Source: Edaphobacter sp. (GTDB lineage Bacteria; Acidobacteriota; Terriglobia; Terriglobales; Acidobacteriaceae). From it: 64,000 nt of DNA. The stretch lies in contig JAOAPB010000028.1 of NCBI GenBank assembly GCA_025462645.1, forward strand, positions 1-64,000, written 5' to 3'. The notes below the pieces were generated by a model. It worked only from the letters and a program-made list of their open reading frames with translations, ran no database searches and had not been told where the DNA came from. This document shows positions 16,029-25,052 of this stretch, piece by piece (position 1 is the stretch's first letter; each line of letters opens with the position of its first letter). The position numbers were made by a program, and so were the translations under genes.

Positions 16029-17315
16029 CTATGCTATTTCTACCCGGTCACGCCCGTTCTCTTTGGCGCGATATAAAGCTGCGTCTGCAGTGCGCATGAG
16101 AGAATCTACCGTCTTACCCTGCTGCGGAAAGCAAGTCAGGCCGATGGATAGGCTGATCCCTTCGAGGGTTCGGCCATAATGTTGTATCTGCATGGCATGG
16201 ACTGCTTGTTGTAATCGATCAGCGCATTCCGAGGCTGCCGCCATGTCTGACTCCGGCAGAATGAGCACGAATTCTTCGCCACCATATCGGCTGGCGATAT
16301 CTTCCGCACGCAATTGGGCCTGGAAGACCTTGGCAAGTTCTCGAAGCACTGCGTCACCTGCTTCATGACCAAATGAATCGTTGAGACGCTTGAAGTGGTC
16401 GATGTCGATCATCAGAATTGCGAGGGGAGATTCTCTGCGGCTGGCACGGCGGAACTCCCGTTCTAGGGATTCTTCCATGTAGCGCCGGTTAAAGAGGCCG
16501 GTAAGCGGATCTCGGATTGCTTGTTTCCGGAGCGATTCACGCAAATTCAAGTTCGCTACCGCGAGAGCTAAATGTTCGGTCAACGTCTTTACAGTTCGTT
16601 CTTGGGCTTCAGTAAGCGGCTTAACTTTGGATGCCGTCTGCTCAGGGCCGGTATCCAGATACAAGATGCCGAGAGTCTCTCCCTGCGCCATCATCGGAAC
16701 GCATATTGAGTAGGTAGGAATGGTGGGGCCAATGTGTGCACAGGCTACCCTTGAATCGCTGGCAAGCGAGACGTTGACGCGTCCACGTCGCAGTCCCCAG
16801 CAGTCTTTGATCGCGAAGTGATCTTGCCTAACGGCAGGTTCGCCCCAGCTTGCAACAATTTGTGCGGTGTCGCCTGCCTCGAGGATCGCAATAACGGATC
16901 CGCTCATAGAAGCAAACTGCATTTCTAAGTGCCGGATGATGATTCTATATGCCTCCTCAGAAGATAGGCAGGACTGGAGCAGATCGTCGGTTTCGCTCAT
17001 CAAAGAAGCCTCCCGATTGACCGCGCTCAGCTCTCCTTGGAGGCGTTTATATTCGTCCACCTGCCGGCTTAGATCTGTCCACCGGCGCCAGGAGAAGACT
17101 GCAAAACCTGCGCCTATGATGACGATTGCGGTCAAGAATTCATCAATTTGAACTTCTTTATGACCGGCGAGCCATTCGAAGGCTCGGTCAGGGTCACTCA
17201 GAACGGCGACGCACCCGATCAAGACCACAAGAGCTGTGACAATGACGTCTCTACGCGCCCTTGTCCGAGGGGCTTTCGTCGTCTCTGTGTCGATATCAGC
17301 CCACTGCCACTTCAT
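16029..17315 (-). CDS. membrane-anchored GAF-GGDEF diguanylate cyclase
   Basis: A 428-residue protein. Two membrane segments (about residues 24-45 and 60-80) precede a coiled-coil-like linker and a GAF-type sensor domain (about 105-260, with VPMMAQGETLGILYLDTG). The GGDEF domain follows (about 265-428): DPLTGLFNRRYMEESL, DIDHFKRLNDSFGHEAGD and the active site RYGGEEFVLILPE. The inhibitory I-site RAED sits five residues before GGEEF, so product feedback is expected. No EAL domain is present. It makes cyclic di-GMP from GTP at the inner membrane face in response to an unknown signal. The gene is monocistronic. Confidence 0.9.
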   Translation of the reverse strand: MKWQWADIDTETTKAPRTRARRDVIVTALVVLIGCVAVLSDPDRAFEWLAGHKEVQIDEFLTAIVIIGAGFAVFSWRRWTDLSRQVDEYKRLQGELSAVNREASLMSETDDLLQSCLSSEEAYRIIIRHLEMQFASMSGSVIAILEAGDTAQIVASWGEPAVRQDHFAIKDCWGLRRGRVNVSLASDSRVACAHIGPTIPTYSICVPMMAQGETLGILYLDTGPEQTASKVKPLTEAQERTVKTLTEHLALAVANLNLRESLRKQAIRDPLTGLFNRRYMEESLEREFRRASRRESPLAILMIDIDHFKRLNDSFGHEAGDAVLRELAKVFQAQLRAEDIASRYGGEEFVLILPESDMAAASECADRLQQAVHAMQIQHYGRTLEGISLSIGLTCFPQQGKTVDSLMRTADAALYRAKENGRDRVEIA

Positions 17316-17443
17316 TCAATTGAACCCATGGGGATATGCATCGTTGATGGCATACGTTCCCCCAATTGCCTCTAACTACAGTACCGCCATAGAGAAGGTC
17401 AAACACTAGCACTATTGTGGGAGGGTTTCGCAGTACCCGAACG

Positions 17444-17800
17444 TCAGCTGCTGCTGTGACGACTGAAGCCTCCCTTCTGGCGCTTACCGACCGTGAAGCC
17501 AGCAGCGATGATCCACACGAAGCCGGGAAAACACGTGAGGGGATGAGCGGAAGGAGGCGAACGCTTAGGATTTCGAACCAACTGAGAACACCGACCGCTG
17601 CGACGAAAAGGCCGAGAATGACTACCCAGTTCGGAAGCAGTTTGGACAACGCAGCAGGAATCGAGATGCCAGCGGCCAGCAGAGCGAAGGGCACCGCGTA
17701 GCCGGGTCCGCCGATACCGAACGAAATACGGTAGATCACGTGCAAAAGGTCCGCGTTCTCCGGAATGCCAGGATAAATGGTTCTGGTGCAAACTTTCTCA
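17444..17800 (-). pseudogene. DUF4386-like membrane protein fragment, frameshifted
   Basis: The minus-strand frame from about 17800 reads ENADLLHVIYRISFGIGGPG, AVPFALLAAGISIPAALSK, then LPNWVVILGLFVAAVGVLSW, three hydrophobic segments. After LLPLIP it slips frame; the neighbouring frame supplies LTCFPGFVWIIAAGFTVGK and a short tail ending at 17444. This matches the end of four- to six-helix Acidobacterial membrane proteins. The 5' part and a start codon are missing (in-frame stop upstream). Confidence 0.5.
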
Positions 17801-17841
17801 GAATGAGTGACGGTATGGTTTGGGAAGAATTATTTGCAGGG

Positions 17842-18012
17842 TTATGCAGCAAGAACAGCAGCCCAAAGGTCAGGAGCGGCTACGGGTCTGCCCGGCAAGG
17901 TCTCGATCTTGAATTGCTGTTTCCGAATTTTCTCTGCAAGGTCGATGCCGCTTATCGTTATTGTCGCTGTGTCGAATCGCTTGAACCCGAGAACAAATCC
18001 AATGCTCTCATC
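17842..18012 (-). pseudogene. IS6-like DDE transposase, C-terminal fragment
   Basis: The frame reads IGFVLGFKRFDTATITISGI, then DLAEKIRKQQFKI and DLWAAVLAA at its end. The pattern GI-(E/D)L-x(2)-(K/R)I-(R/K)KxQ(F/Y), ending in W-x-AVLAA, is what I associate with the tail of IS6-type transposases. Residues before it do not match, so it is a fragment of about 56 codons. The family assignment is tentative. Confidence 0.45.
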
Positions 18013-18203
18013 CTGGACCATTATCACCGTCCATCCCAACCATCCCAGAGTTTGCACCAGGACCTTCTGTCGATCGGAACTGGAATATACCTCGCCACTC
18101 ATCATCTACAAAGCATGACATCGGCCTTGGCATTTTTCTGACAAGCATCGCTGCGATCTCCGCTTTGGGCGGAACTTATAGCGTAGCGCCTTTTCGCTTG
18201 ACT

Positions 18204-18785
18204 TCAGATGGCAGCACCCGCTTCAGAAGCTCCGTCAATTTCAAGCAGTTTGCCCGTCTTAACGTCATAAACGTATCCGTAGATCGGAATTGAAGGTGGA
18301 ACGAGCGGGTGCTGCCGTATCCGAAACACATCGTCAATCACAGCCTGCTTCTGGTCTGATATCGTGAGCCAATCGATAAACTCGCCAGCGCGAGATCCCG
18401 GTCCTTTGCCCACATCCTTGAAGCCCTCGGACGTTAGCTCAGCAGCCTCAAGGCTGCTACCTAACAACCCTCGAATCGTATCGTTCGTGAAGAACTCCAT
18501 GCCGCAATTTGTGTGGTGAATGACGAAGAACTCACGAGTACCAAGCAGCTTGTAGCTGATCACAAGGGAGCGAATCGCATCATCGCTAGCGCGGCCCCCA
18601 GCGTTCCGGATCACATGCGCATCCCCTTCGCTCAATCCGGCGAACTTGGCTGGATCGAGGCGCGCATCCATGCACGTGAGAATAGCGAAGCGGCGGGCTG
18701 GAGGGAGCGCCAAATCGCCCTTGCTCCCGAAGGAATCAACATAACGAGCGTTTGCTTTCATGACATCATCGAGAATTGCACTCAT
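18204..18785 (-). CDS. beta-carbonic anhydrase
   Basis: A 193-residue beta-class carbonic anhydrase, which interconverts CO2 and bicarbonate. Zinc ligands are visible: Cys38 in the motif CMDARLDP (with Asp40/Arg42 as the catalytic dyad), His91 and Cys94 in IHHTNCGM. The [16 protein letters not shown] segment follows as usual. No signal peptide, so cytoplasmic. It belongs to the short, MTCC/Rv1284-like clade judging from size and the HHTNCGM motif. The gene is monocistronic and intact in a region otherwise full of fragments. Confidence 0.9.
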   Translation of the reverse strand: MSAILDDVMKANARYVDSFGSKGDLALPPARRFAILTCMDARLDPAKFAGLSEGDAHVIRNAGGRASDDAIRSLVISYKLLGTREFFVIHHTNCGMEFFTNDTIRGLLGSSLEAAELTSEGFKDVGKGPGSRAGEFIDWLTISDQKQAVIDDVFRIRQHPLVPPSIPIYGYVYDVKTGKLLEIDGASEAGAAI

Positions 18786-18974
18786 AGGGAACCTCTTCTT
18801 GTGGATTGCGGGTTATATGTTTGCGCCGAGCCCTAAACTGAATAGGGCCAATGGCTCTCTCAGCAAAGGTGCAGGATTTCGATCCATGGGCCGGGTAGGG
18901 CAAATTCACGGTCCCATAGGGATTGCTCTGAATCCCGCAATCTGGCGTGCTTTATGAGTTCTTGCCGGAAAGAA
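18786..18974. other. upstream region of the carbonic anhydrase gene
   Basis: No gene is supported here. Together with the fragment at 18975-19221 and the repeat element at 19228-19493, this makes an essentially gene-free stretch up to the PEP-CTERM gene. Confidence 0.3.
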
Positions 18975-19221
18975 CTAGCGGCCGTCCGTAGACGCGAAGC
19001 CACTCAATTCAGTAGGGCAGGCCTCTGAAGAGCCGCAACAACAGGGAACAGACTTGATCAACATGACAGCGAGCATAGAACCTAGGTCCTCTAAGGTCAA
19101 TCCATTGCTACCTTGTTCCTGATACGTCGCCAGCAATTGAAAGGTCTGACGCTCACTAAAGAGAACCAAATGCCCCGTGGCCCGTCGATGAAGAAGGCCT
19201 TCCAACGATTGACTATCTCAA
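18975..19221 (-). pseudogene. hypothetical gene fragment cut off at the transposon-end element
   Basis: The minus-strand frame gives SLEGLLHRRATGHLVLFSER, then QTFQLLATYQEQGSNGLTLE, DLGSMLAVMLIKSVPCCCGS and a short tail to 18975. Composition looks protein-like, with a CCC cluster, but I do not recognise a family. The frame closes a few bases from the end of the element at 19228-19493, so its 5' part may have been removed by that insertion. Confidence 0.35.
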
Positions 19222-19227
19222 CACGCC

Positions 19228-19493
19228 TGTCACGCGGCACTAAATTCCCGGAATCTGGTGTCCGCGGCTGTTTTGCGGCACTTAAATTCCGGAATCCGCT
19301 GAGCTGTTTGCACTCAAATCCTGAAATGAAACCAGTGCATATAAAGGACATAACGGCATCTTTGTACTTATATCCCGGACAAACTTCAGCATCAACTTCG
19401 TCCGGGATTTCAGTGCAGCGATAATGCAGTTAAATCCCGGAAAAAGATTGAAAACAAACGAGCGCGATTCCGGGAATTTAGTGCAGCGTGACA
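19228..19493. mobile_element. orphan pair of multi-site transposon ends (266 bp, no gene)
   Basis: The element starts TGTCACGCGGCACTAAATTC and ends with the inverse; its 28-bp terminal repeats (19228-19255 and 19466-19493) match at 27 of 28 bases. Between them the motif GCACT-(T/A)AAAT-CCCGGAA recurs: 19275-19296, 19310-19327, 19364-19380 and 19426-19442 in the left-end orientation and 19400-19420 in the opposite one. Several transposase-binding sites inside ends that start with TGT are characteristic of Tn7/Tn5053/Mu-type elements. There is no transposase and no cargo inside, so it is either a MITE-like derivative or two collapsed ends. I see no clear target-site duplication. Confidence 0.65.
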
Positions 19494-19668
19494 ATTGAGC
19501 CTAAACCTCATACAACGGCCAAGACTAAATCGACATCAACGCACCTGATCAATCAGCCGACCGATAAACATTTACTTGCAATTACTTGCAGCCCTCCTGC
19601 AAAACCTTTCGCGTTGACGATCCCACCTTGCCAAGCACATGATCAGTTGCTCGAAAAGGAGAATTTAA

Positions 19669-20262
19669 TTGAGAAAGCTACCAGTCGTCCTGGCTTGCAT
19701 CTTTGCATTAGCTGCGCCCTCACTCGCGGCGCACGCCGACACAATCAGTACCTTTCATCTATACTCCGCAAACTATGACGGCCATATCGACGGCATCCTC
19801 GAAATCAATACGATTACCGGTCAGCCCGGATACGGAAGCTTCACCATGTTTGTGAACGCGCCCCCAAGATCCGGCCTCCCCAACCAGCAGTTCAGTTTTA
19901 GCGGTCTGTTTAGTCCAGCCGAATGTGACGATTGCGAATTCGCTCCGAGTTCCCTTAGCTTCTCCCTCGGAGGATATCCACGCTCCTTTCTGTATCTAGA
20001 AGTTCCTCTCAGTACGCTTGTTGATTACACCGGCGGGCCCTTATGCAGCGGTCTGTATGCTCACCCTTGCTACGGCGGTGGGTCGGGCTCATATTACATT
20101 GCAGCAGACTCGTATTACTTCAATAGCATCCAGTACATCTGGAACGCTAATCTTGACCTCTTGTCCACTGTCCAGACCCCTGAGCCTTCAACATTCGTCC
20201 TCCTCGGGTCAGGAGCCCTTGGTCTCCTCGGAGTTGCAAAACGTAAGTTCATCGACGCCTGA
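19669..20262 (+). CDS. PEP-CTERM sorting-domain protein
   Basis: A 197-residue exported protein. The signal peptide (LPVVLACIFALAAPSLAAHA) is followed by a beta-rich domain and a C-terminal sorting signal: TPEPSTFVLLGSGALGLLGV and a basic end AKRKF. PEP-CTERM proteins are processed by exosortase and usually go to the outer surface in exopolysaccharide-producing bacteria. The start is a TTG at 19669, supported by AAAAGGAG seven bases upstream and by the signal peptide beginning right there; no ATG fits. No exosortase gene lies in the window. Confidence 0.8.
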   Translation: MRKLPVVLACIFALAAPSLAAHADTISTFHLYSANYDGHIDGILEINTITGQPGYGSFTMFVNAPPRSGLPNQQFSFSGLFSPAECDDCEFAPSSLSFSLGGYPRSFLYLEVPLSTLVDYTGGPLCSGLYAHPCYGGGSGSYYIAADSYYFNSIQYIWNANLDLLSTVQTPEPSTFVLLGSGALGLLGVAKRKFIDA

Positions 20263-20452
20263 CCACCTCGAGACACTCTTCAACAACCGAATGGGAACGC
20301 GGCTGGTGCTGGTTCCGGAAGCGGACAACGCTCACGATCGCAACGCAATTCTTATCTACCGAGAGGGAGATCTTCGAGCGGTGGTAGTCCCCGCACTGAT
20401 TAGCCGAGTGGCTGTAGCAATTCCGGAACGCAAAAAACTGATCAGGACTTAG
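20255..20452 (+). pseudogene. HIRAN-domain fragment
   Basis: In the frame ending at 20452 the residues MGTRLVLVPEADNAHDRNAI and LIYREGDLRAVVVP match the core of the HIRAN domain (L-x-L-V-x-E-x-x-N-x-x-D-x-N-A-I, then x-V-Y). The start of a proper gene is missing: the frame begins inside the PEP-CTERM coding sequence. It is a remnant of a HIRAN protein, a domain linked to DNA-repair helicases and phage-type proteins. Confidence 0.5.
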
Positions 20453-20567
20453 CCGATACCTTGCGTGCCCCTACTTGTGGTTGTTTTCTGGCGCTGCATG
20501 ACGCACACTTATATCCACTAAGTTGCGTTAGCTTTTAGCTCCTCCGCTATTGGCTTTTGAAGCCCAC

Positions 20568-21137
20568 TCATATGTAACGTCGGAGACCATTCGCATAGCG
20601 AAGAGACGATGAAGGTTTCCAATTCATCTTCAGCTCTGTATTGAGATTTTCTCCAAGCTCGGCGTTTGATGCCTTCATTGAAATACGCAGCGCGGCAGCA
20701 ATAACAAGGACAGTTTCTTGGCGCAGAACCTCTCTAGTAAGGATTACTTCGAACTCATTCGGCTCACGTAAATGGCGTGCGAGCGAAACCATGCGATCTT
20801 CTGAGCGATTGACGAGTTGCAATGCAACCGCGTCGTAGATCGCGTTACGCATTCCACGTTTTCTGAGGTCTGCTTCTGCTAGACCGCTAGGCTGATACTT
20901 CCACAATTCGTCCAGCAGCCCTATGAGGGCTTCAGGCCCGCTAGCTGCTAGGAACTTTATAGACCTGTTCCGAATGCCTTTTATTACTCCGGCTTGCGCA
21001 CCCTTTAGCACGGGGCGATACAGCAGTGTACCCCTTTCTTCGAAATGTCCGGCGAATAAAAGCCAGCGTTTCAGGTTCATAGCGTACTGATGAATTGCCA
21101 CGGTGGAAAGGGTTGTCGCTGGCCGCGTTTTCTCCAA
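20568..21137 (-). CDS. hypothetical protein
   Basis: A 189-residue open frame of mixed charged and hydrophobic composition. Leu- and Arg-rich helices such as EALIGLLDELWKYQPSGLAE and MRNAIYDAVALQLVNRSEDR are seen. I do not recognise a family, signal peptide or membrane segment. The coding sequence seems to continue upstream (ERDSIITNVDLERIL in frame), but without an ATG or GTG before a stop. The TTG at 21137 has a poorly spaced GAAAGGA. The gene may thus be 5'-truncated. Confidence 0.45.
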   Translation of the reverse strand: MEKTRPATTLSTVAIHQYAMNLKRWLLFAGHFEERGTLLYRPVLKGAQAGVIKGIRNRSIKFLAASGPEALIGLLDELWKYQPSGLAEADLRKRGMRNAIYDAVALQLVNRSEDRMVSLARHLREPNEFEVILTREVLRQETVLVIAAALRISMKASNAELGENLNTELKMNWKPSSSLRYANGLRRYI

Positions 21138-21252
21138 GATCCTTTCGAGGTCTACATTTGTGATGATGGAGTCGCGTTCGATAGCGACAACTCACGGCAC
21201 ACAACGTGGCGCGCTAATTGGGTAGCCTTGGCATTGCTCTATAAGCCTGGTT

Positions 21253-21859
21253 CTAAGCGCCGGAACAAAGGTCACTCCAATCTGTCGCTGAGGTGGGCGA
21301 GACGACGTGGACGTCGGTGGAGTAGAGAACTTGTCCCTCGTTGTAACGGTGCGGCGAGTCGTGGATCTTCATCAGCATGTGGCCGACGTCGAGCAGCAGT
21401 GTGCGGTCTTTGCTGTCTGGATAGGTAAAGCGATAAACAGGCGTGCGTCGTGCGGTGGTTAGCTCTGCCTTGATGCCGGAGTTCGCGAGCTTTACGGAAT
21501 AATAGCCAACCTCGGCGCGCTCATCTTCACGTGCCGATGAGGCGTGAGCAGGGTCGGCTTTGCCGGCCTGCGCCTGGACGAGGATGTTGCCGTACTTGGG
21601 CCCGCCGCCTGTGCCGGAGACATGCAACTGAGAGAAGCCGTGGAGATCGCCTTTGGCCTCCCAACCGGCGTTGCTCTCGTTACCGCCGTAGTCGGGACCG
21701 GGCTTCGCCATGCCGAAGGGCAGCGTGGGACCTACGAAGACGTTGCCGCCCTTGTCTGCACCGAGCATTGGGTCGATCTCTTGCGCGGTCTGTGCGTGGA
21801 GGAGAGAGGCTGCAGCGAAACAAGGGGCGAGAGCGCGCTTACAAGTAAAGTCCGCATAC
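21253..21859 (-). pseudogene. GH92 alpha-mannosidase, N-terminal fragment
   Basis: The frame encodes the N-terminal domain of glycoside hydrolase family 92: IDPMLGADKGGNVFVGPTLP, then FGMAKPGPDYGGN, DLHGFSQLHVSGTGGGPKYG and TYPDSKDRTLLLDVGHML. It stops at 21253 after VHVVSPTSATDWSD, about 170 of the usual 700-plus residues. Near 21825 a one-base slip separates the ATG at 21859 (MRTLLVSAL) from the rest of the signal peptide. So both ends are damaged: the catalytic C-terminal (alpha/alpha)6 domain is gone. GH92 enzymes are calcium-dependent exo-alpha-mannosidases. Confidence 0.7.
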
Positions 21860-21889
21860 CGCTGACCTTTATACAGTATTCAGGATTGC

Positions 21890-22159
21890 GGTTCCCTGAA
21901 GGCCACGATGGAACTGATCGAGGTTGAGGTCGTCTGCTCTGACGACTTGGAGCATAGGCGACGAGTTGAGCAACGAACGCCAGATATCAAAGGGCTACTT
22001 GCGCCCACATGGGAAACAGTGAAGGGATTGAATTATCAGGTTTGGAACACTCCGAATATTGTGATCGATACAGCCTCCAAGTCTATCCTTGATGTCTCGG
22101 GTGAATTGCAGGTAAAGATCATGGATGTTCGTCAGCTTAGCGTTCATGTATCGGACTAA
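21890..22159 (+). pseudogene. P-loop AAA kinase, C-terminal fragment
   Basis: The frame reads LIEVEVVCSDDLEHRRRVEQ, then RTPDIKGLLAPTWETVKGLN and NIVIDTASKSILD. This is the usual end of small P-loop kinase-like AAA proteins, where EVVCSD-x-x-EHRRRVE and PTW are conserved. The P-loop part is missing and the upstream sequence belongs to the GH92 fragment. A short ATG frame starts at 21908 but would encode only the fragment. Confidence 0.5.
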
Positions 22160-22182
22160 ACGATCGATTTTTGAGGTGGCTA

Positions 22183-22769
22183 GTGGCCAATGTCAACGTC
22201 TACATCGACGGCTTCAATCTGTATTACGGTGCTCTGAAGCGGACGCCGTACAAGTGGCTCGACCTTGGATTGCTGGCGCGGACTTTGCGACCGACGGACA
22301 CTATCCAGCAGATCCACTACTTCACCGCCCGCGTGAGTTCGCGCCCCTTACAATCCCACCTCGGACGGTCCCAAACCTTCGAATCAAGTACGGCCACTTC
22401 CTGACCCACTCGGTTCCGATGTACCTCACGAACGTCGCTCCAGGGCAGAAGGTCTGGGTGGACAAGACCGAGGAGAAGGGTTCGGACGTCAATCTCGCGT
22501 CTCATCTCCTACGCGACGCCTACACCGGGAAGTTTGAGGTTGCTGTCCTAATCACCAACGATTCTGATCTGGCGGAGCCAGTCCGAATCGTCGCCCAAGA
22601 GCTCGATCTCCCGGTCGGCATCCTCAACCCCCACCAGTTCCATAGCAGGGAATTGAGGCAGTACGCCACCTTTCTGAAACGCATCCGGCAAGGCGACTTG
22701 GCAGCGAGTCAGTTCCCGCGAACCGTCACCGATCGCAAAGGCACATTCGCTAAACGGACCGGCTGGTAG
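22183..22769 (+). pseudogene. NYN-domain protein with internal deletion and frameshift
   Basis: A GTG start at 22183 opens VANVNVYIDGFNLYYGALKR, the acidic first motif of NYN (PIN-like) ribonuclease domains, up to IHYFTARVSS. Near 22350 the frame breaks; by comparison with family members about 15-20 residues are missing. It resumes as IKYGHFLTHSVP, KTEEKGSDVNLASHLLRDAY, then VLITNDSDLAEPVRIVAQEL and ends at 22769. The active-site Asp residues (YIDGFN, GSDVN, TNDSD) are still present. NYN proteins are RNA-cleaving or RNA-processing candidates; this copy is probably inactive. Confidence 0.7.
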
Positions 22770-22846
22770 GGAGGGAGAAGGATTTGCGACTGGCAACGCC
22801 AAAATCGCTACATTTCCACAACTGCTACAAAAATAGCTACAGTGAC

Positions 22847-22878
22847 AAAAAGCAAGGTCAACCTTTTCAGGTTGACCT
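22847..22878 (-). terminator. rho-independent terminator of the tRNA gene
   Basis: On the minus strand a 9-bp stem AGGTCAACC/GGTTGACCT (22855-22878, six-base loop) is followed by TGCTTTTTG. It lies 27 bases after the CCA end of the tRNA-Leu gene. Confidence 0.75.
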
Positions 22879-22904
22879 GTCCGTAACTTATTGATTATTT
22901 GGAT

Positions 22905-22989
22905 TGGTGCGGAGGAGGGGACTTGAACCCCTATGCCTTGCGGCGCTAGCACCTCAAGCTAGTGCGTCTGCCAATTTCGCCACCTCCGC
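22905..22989 (-). tRNA. tRNA-Leu (anticodon GAG), CCA encoded
   Basis: The minus strand folds as a class II tRNA: acceptor stem GCGGAGG/CCTCCGC, D arm with TGGCGAAATTGGCAGACGC, anticodon stem-loop CTAGC-TTGAGGT-GCTAG giving anticodon GAG, a long variable arm, the T-arm with GGGGTTCAAGTCCCC and a 3' ACCA (22905-22908). It reads CUC/CUU leucine codons. It forms the border between the fragment-rich region and the intact region to its right; tRNA-Leu genes are common integration targets. Confidence 0.95.
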
Positions 22990-23101
22990 ATTTTGGCTCT
23001 GCACACAGTGCAAGAGAGCGGTGAGCAATCCGTAGATAAGTATAGCATCCGAAGCGGGTTTTGATGGAGCCGGATTGCATGGTTTCGCTGAGGGAAATAG
23101 G

Positions 23102-24934
23102 TCAACGCGCTCCTTGCAGCTTCTGGATATTTGCCAGGGTATCCGGGTCGTTGGGCTTGATTTCAAGCACTCTCTTATAGAGGAGTAAGGCGAGATCGCC
23201 GCGTCCGGCTTGCTGCAATAGTGCGGCGAGGTTGTAGTAGGGCGTTGGATCTGTGGTTTTGTTGTCGATGGCCTTGGCAAACATCTTTGCGGCGTCATCG
23301 ACCTTGTTCTGCTGATAGAGGAGAACACCGAGATCGGTGTAGGCTGCGCTATCGTTTGGAGCCAGAGCGATAGCCCGGTGGAACTGCTGCTCGGCGGCCC
23401 ACATGGCTCCGACCTGCTGGAAGAGCACGCCCAGATTGAGGATGGTTCCAACGTCGTCGGGTTTGAGTGCCAGAGCATCGTTGTAGGCCTTCTGGGCCTC
23501 TATCGCCCTGTGCTGGCTTGTGTAGAGGTCGCCAAGGCTGGCGAAGGCACGCTGATAGCGAGGCTCGAGCCGGATGGCGTTGCGATAGGCTTGCTCTGCT
23601 TCGGTGAGGTCTCCCTTCTCGCGTAGGGAAAAGCCGAGGTTGTAGAAGAGGGTGGAGCTGTTGGGTGTGGCCTGGAGGGAGCTTCGGTAGAGAGAGACGG
23701 GATCGCACCAGTTGAGGACACGCACGTAGAGTCGCCAGACCCCCCAGGTTGCCCAGAGAAGGATGAGGCTGAGGAGCACTCGACTGGTCTGTTTACTGTA
23801 CCCCAGCGGCAGGGCCACGATGGATAGGGCTAATCCAGCGGAGGCCATGTAGGTGAAGCGCTCGGCCATTCCTTGATAGATGAAGACGAGTCCGCAGAAG
23901 GGTGCTAGAGAGAGGCACATCCAGGCTAGACCTGAGGCAATGACCGGTCTGGATCTATGCAAGAGATAGATAGCGGCTATGAGGGCTGCTAGAGCAAGCC
24001 ATGCCATTACGGTGGCCGCGGAGGGAATGTTTGCGGGTGTGGAGGTGGAGCGCTCGACGCTCATGTGTATGGGCGCGAGTATCCATAGAACGTACTTCCA
24101 GAAGGTCAGTCCGAATGCCCATATCGAGGCAGATCCCGATGCGGCGTGCGCGGCCACTCTTTGCTTCAGGACGAGATAGATGATGTCGGCGAAGAGCGAT
24201 GTGCCCAGGAGCGTCAGCAGGGAACGGCGTCGGAGTTGGTTGGCATCGGGTGTGGCGTAAGCGATGAGCAGGGTAAGCGGGAAGAGGAGAAAGCCTTGTT
24301 CATGCGAGAGGACTGCGGCTATAGCGGCGAGAAAGTAGCAGGGAAGTGCGATTAGCTTTCTGCTGCGTAGATACCAGTTCGCAATCAGAAGGCCGAGGAG
24401 GAGAAAGACTCCGGATAGGGAGTAGGCTCGAGCGCTGACCCAGGCTACGACTTCAGTGTTGATCGGAAGGGAGAGCCAAAGGAGCGCCGCGGCGGCAGAG
24501 ACGTAAAGCGAGAGACGGAGCCTGCGTAGAAGATAGAAGCCTAGCAGGCCGTTGGCGAGGTGTAGCAACAGGTTCGTGACGTGGAAGCCAGCGGGGTTGA
24601 GGTGCCAGAGCTTTCGGTCGAGGAAGAGGGTGAGCCAGTAGAGGGGGCGGTAGGAGAGGCCTCCGGTACCGCGGAAGTCGGTGGTGAAGGCGACCGGGGC
24701 GAGCAGGAAGCGATGGACGAAGGCGTGCCATGAGGCCAGGGAAGGATTATTGACGATCTGGTCAAGGTCGTCATAGACGAAGGGTGCGCCGATGGCCTTC
24801 CAATACAGAATGAAGACCAAGGCGCTGCTTATAGCGAGAAACCCGAGAGTCTCGTGCAAGAAAGATGGCCTGGAGGATGGGGTCGGCTGGCGGTGGCGTG
24901 CCGAAGATGAAGCAGGTGAGGGGCGAACAGCCAT
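23102..24934 (-). CDS. polytopic membrane protein with C-terminal TPR domain
   Basis: A 610-residue protein. After a short Pro/Ser-rich cytoplasmic start come about ten membrane helices (from LGFLAISSALVFILYWKAIG near residue 32 to about residue 400). The YDDLDQIVNNPSL region near the first loop and the overall layout resemble TMTC/PMT-like GT-C-fold glycosyltransferases. The final 200 residues are tandem tetratricopeptide repeats (FYNLGFSLREKGDLTEAEQA and related 34-residue units, five to six copies). It may glycosylate envelope proteins or assist assembly; the substrate is unknown. It is monocistronic. Confidence 0.75.
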   Translation of the reverse strand: MAVRPSPASSSARHRQPTPSSRPSFLHETLGFLAISSALVFILYWKAIGAPFVYDDLDQIVNNPSLASWHAFVHRFLLAPVAFTTDFRGTGGLSYRPLYWLTLFLDRKLWHLNPAGFHVTNLLLHLANGLLGFYLLRRLRLSLYVSAAAALLWLSLPINTEVVAWVSARAYSLSGVFLLLGLLIANWYLRSRKLIALPCYFLAAIAAVLSHEQGFLLFPLTLLIAYATPDANQLRRRSLLTLLGTSLFADIIYLVLKQRVAAHAASGSASIWAFGLTFWKYVLWILAPIHMSVERSTSTPANIPSAATVMAWLALAALIAAIYLLHRSRPVIASGLAWMCLSLAPFCGLVFIYQGMAERFTYMASAGLALSIVALPLGYSKQTSRVLLSLILLWATWGVWRLYVRVLNWCDPVSLYRSSLQATPNSSTLFYNLGFSLREKGDLTEAEQAYRNAIRLEPRYQRAFASLGDLYTSQHRAIEAQKAYNDALALKPDDVGTILNLGVLFQQVGAMWAAEQQFHRAIALAPNDSAAYTDLGVLLYQQNKVDDAAKMFAKAIDNKTTDPTPYYNLAALLQQAGRGDLALLLYKRVLEIKPNDPDTLANIQKLQGAR

Positions 24935-25052
24935 GATCCATCTTAACCAAGAGTAAGCTGGCTGCGGGATTGATTAGGTTTTGCAGAGGTTGCTGTGTTC
25001 AGTGCAACACTGTTTCAGGAAGCAGCCATAATGTTCATCAGGAGCCAGAATA

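Noticed and set aside
19228..19493. CRISPR-like array
   Set aside because: The repeats are in both orientations, imperfect and irregularly spaced, with spacers of unequal length; they fit transposon-end binding sites better.
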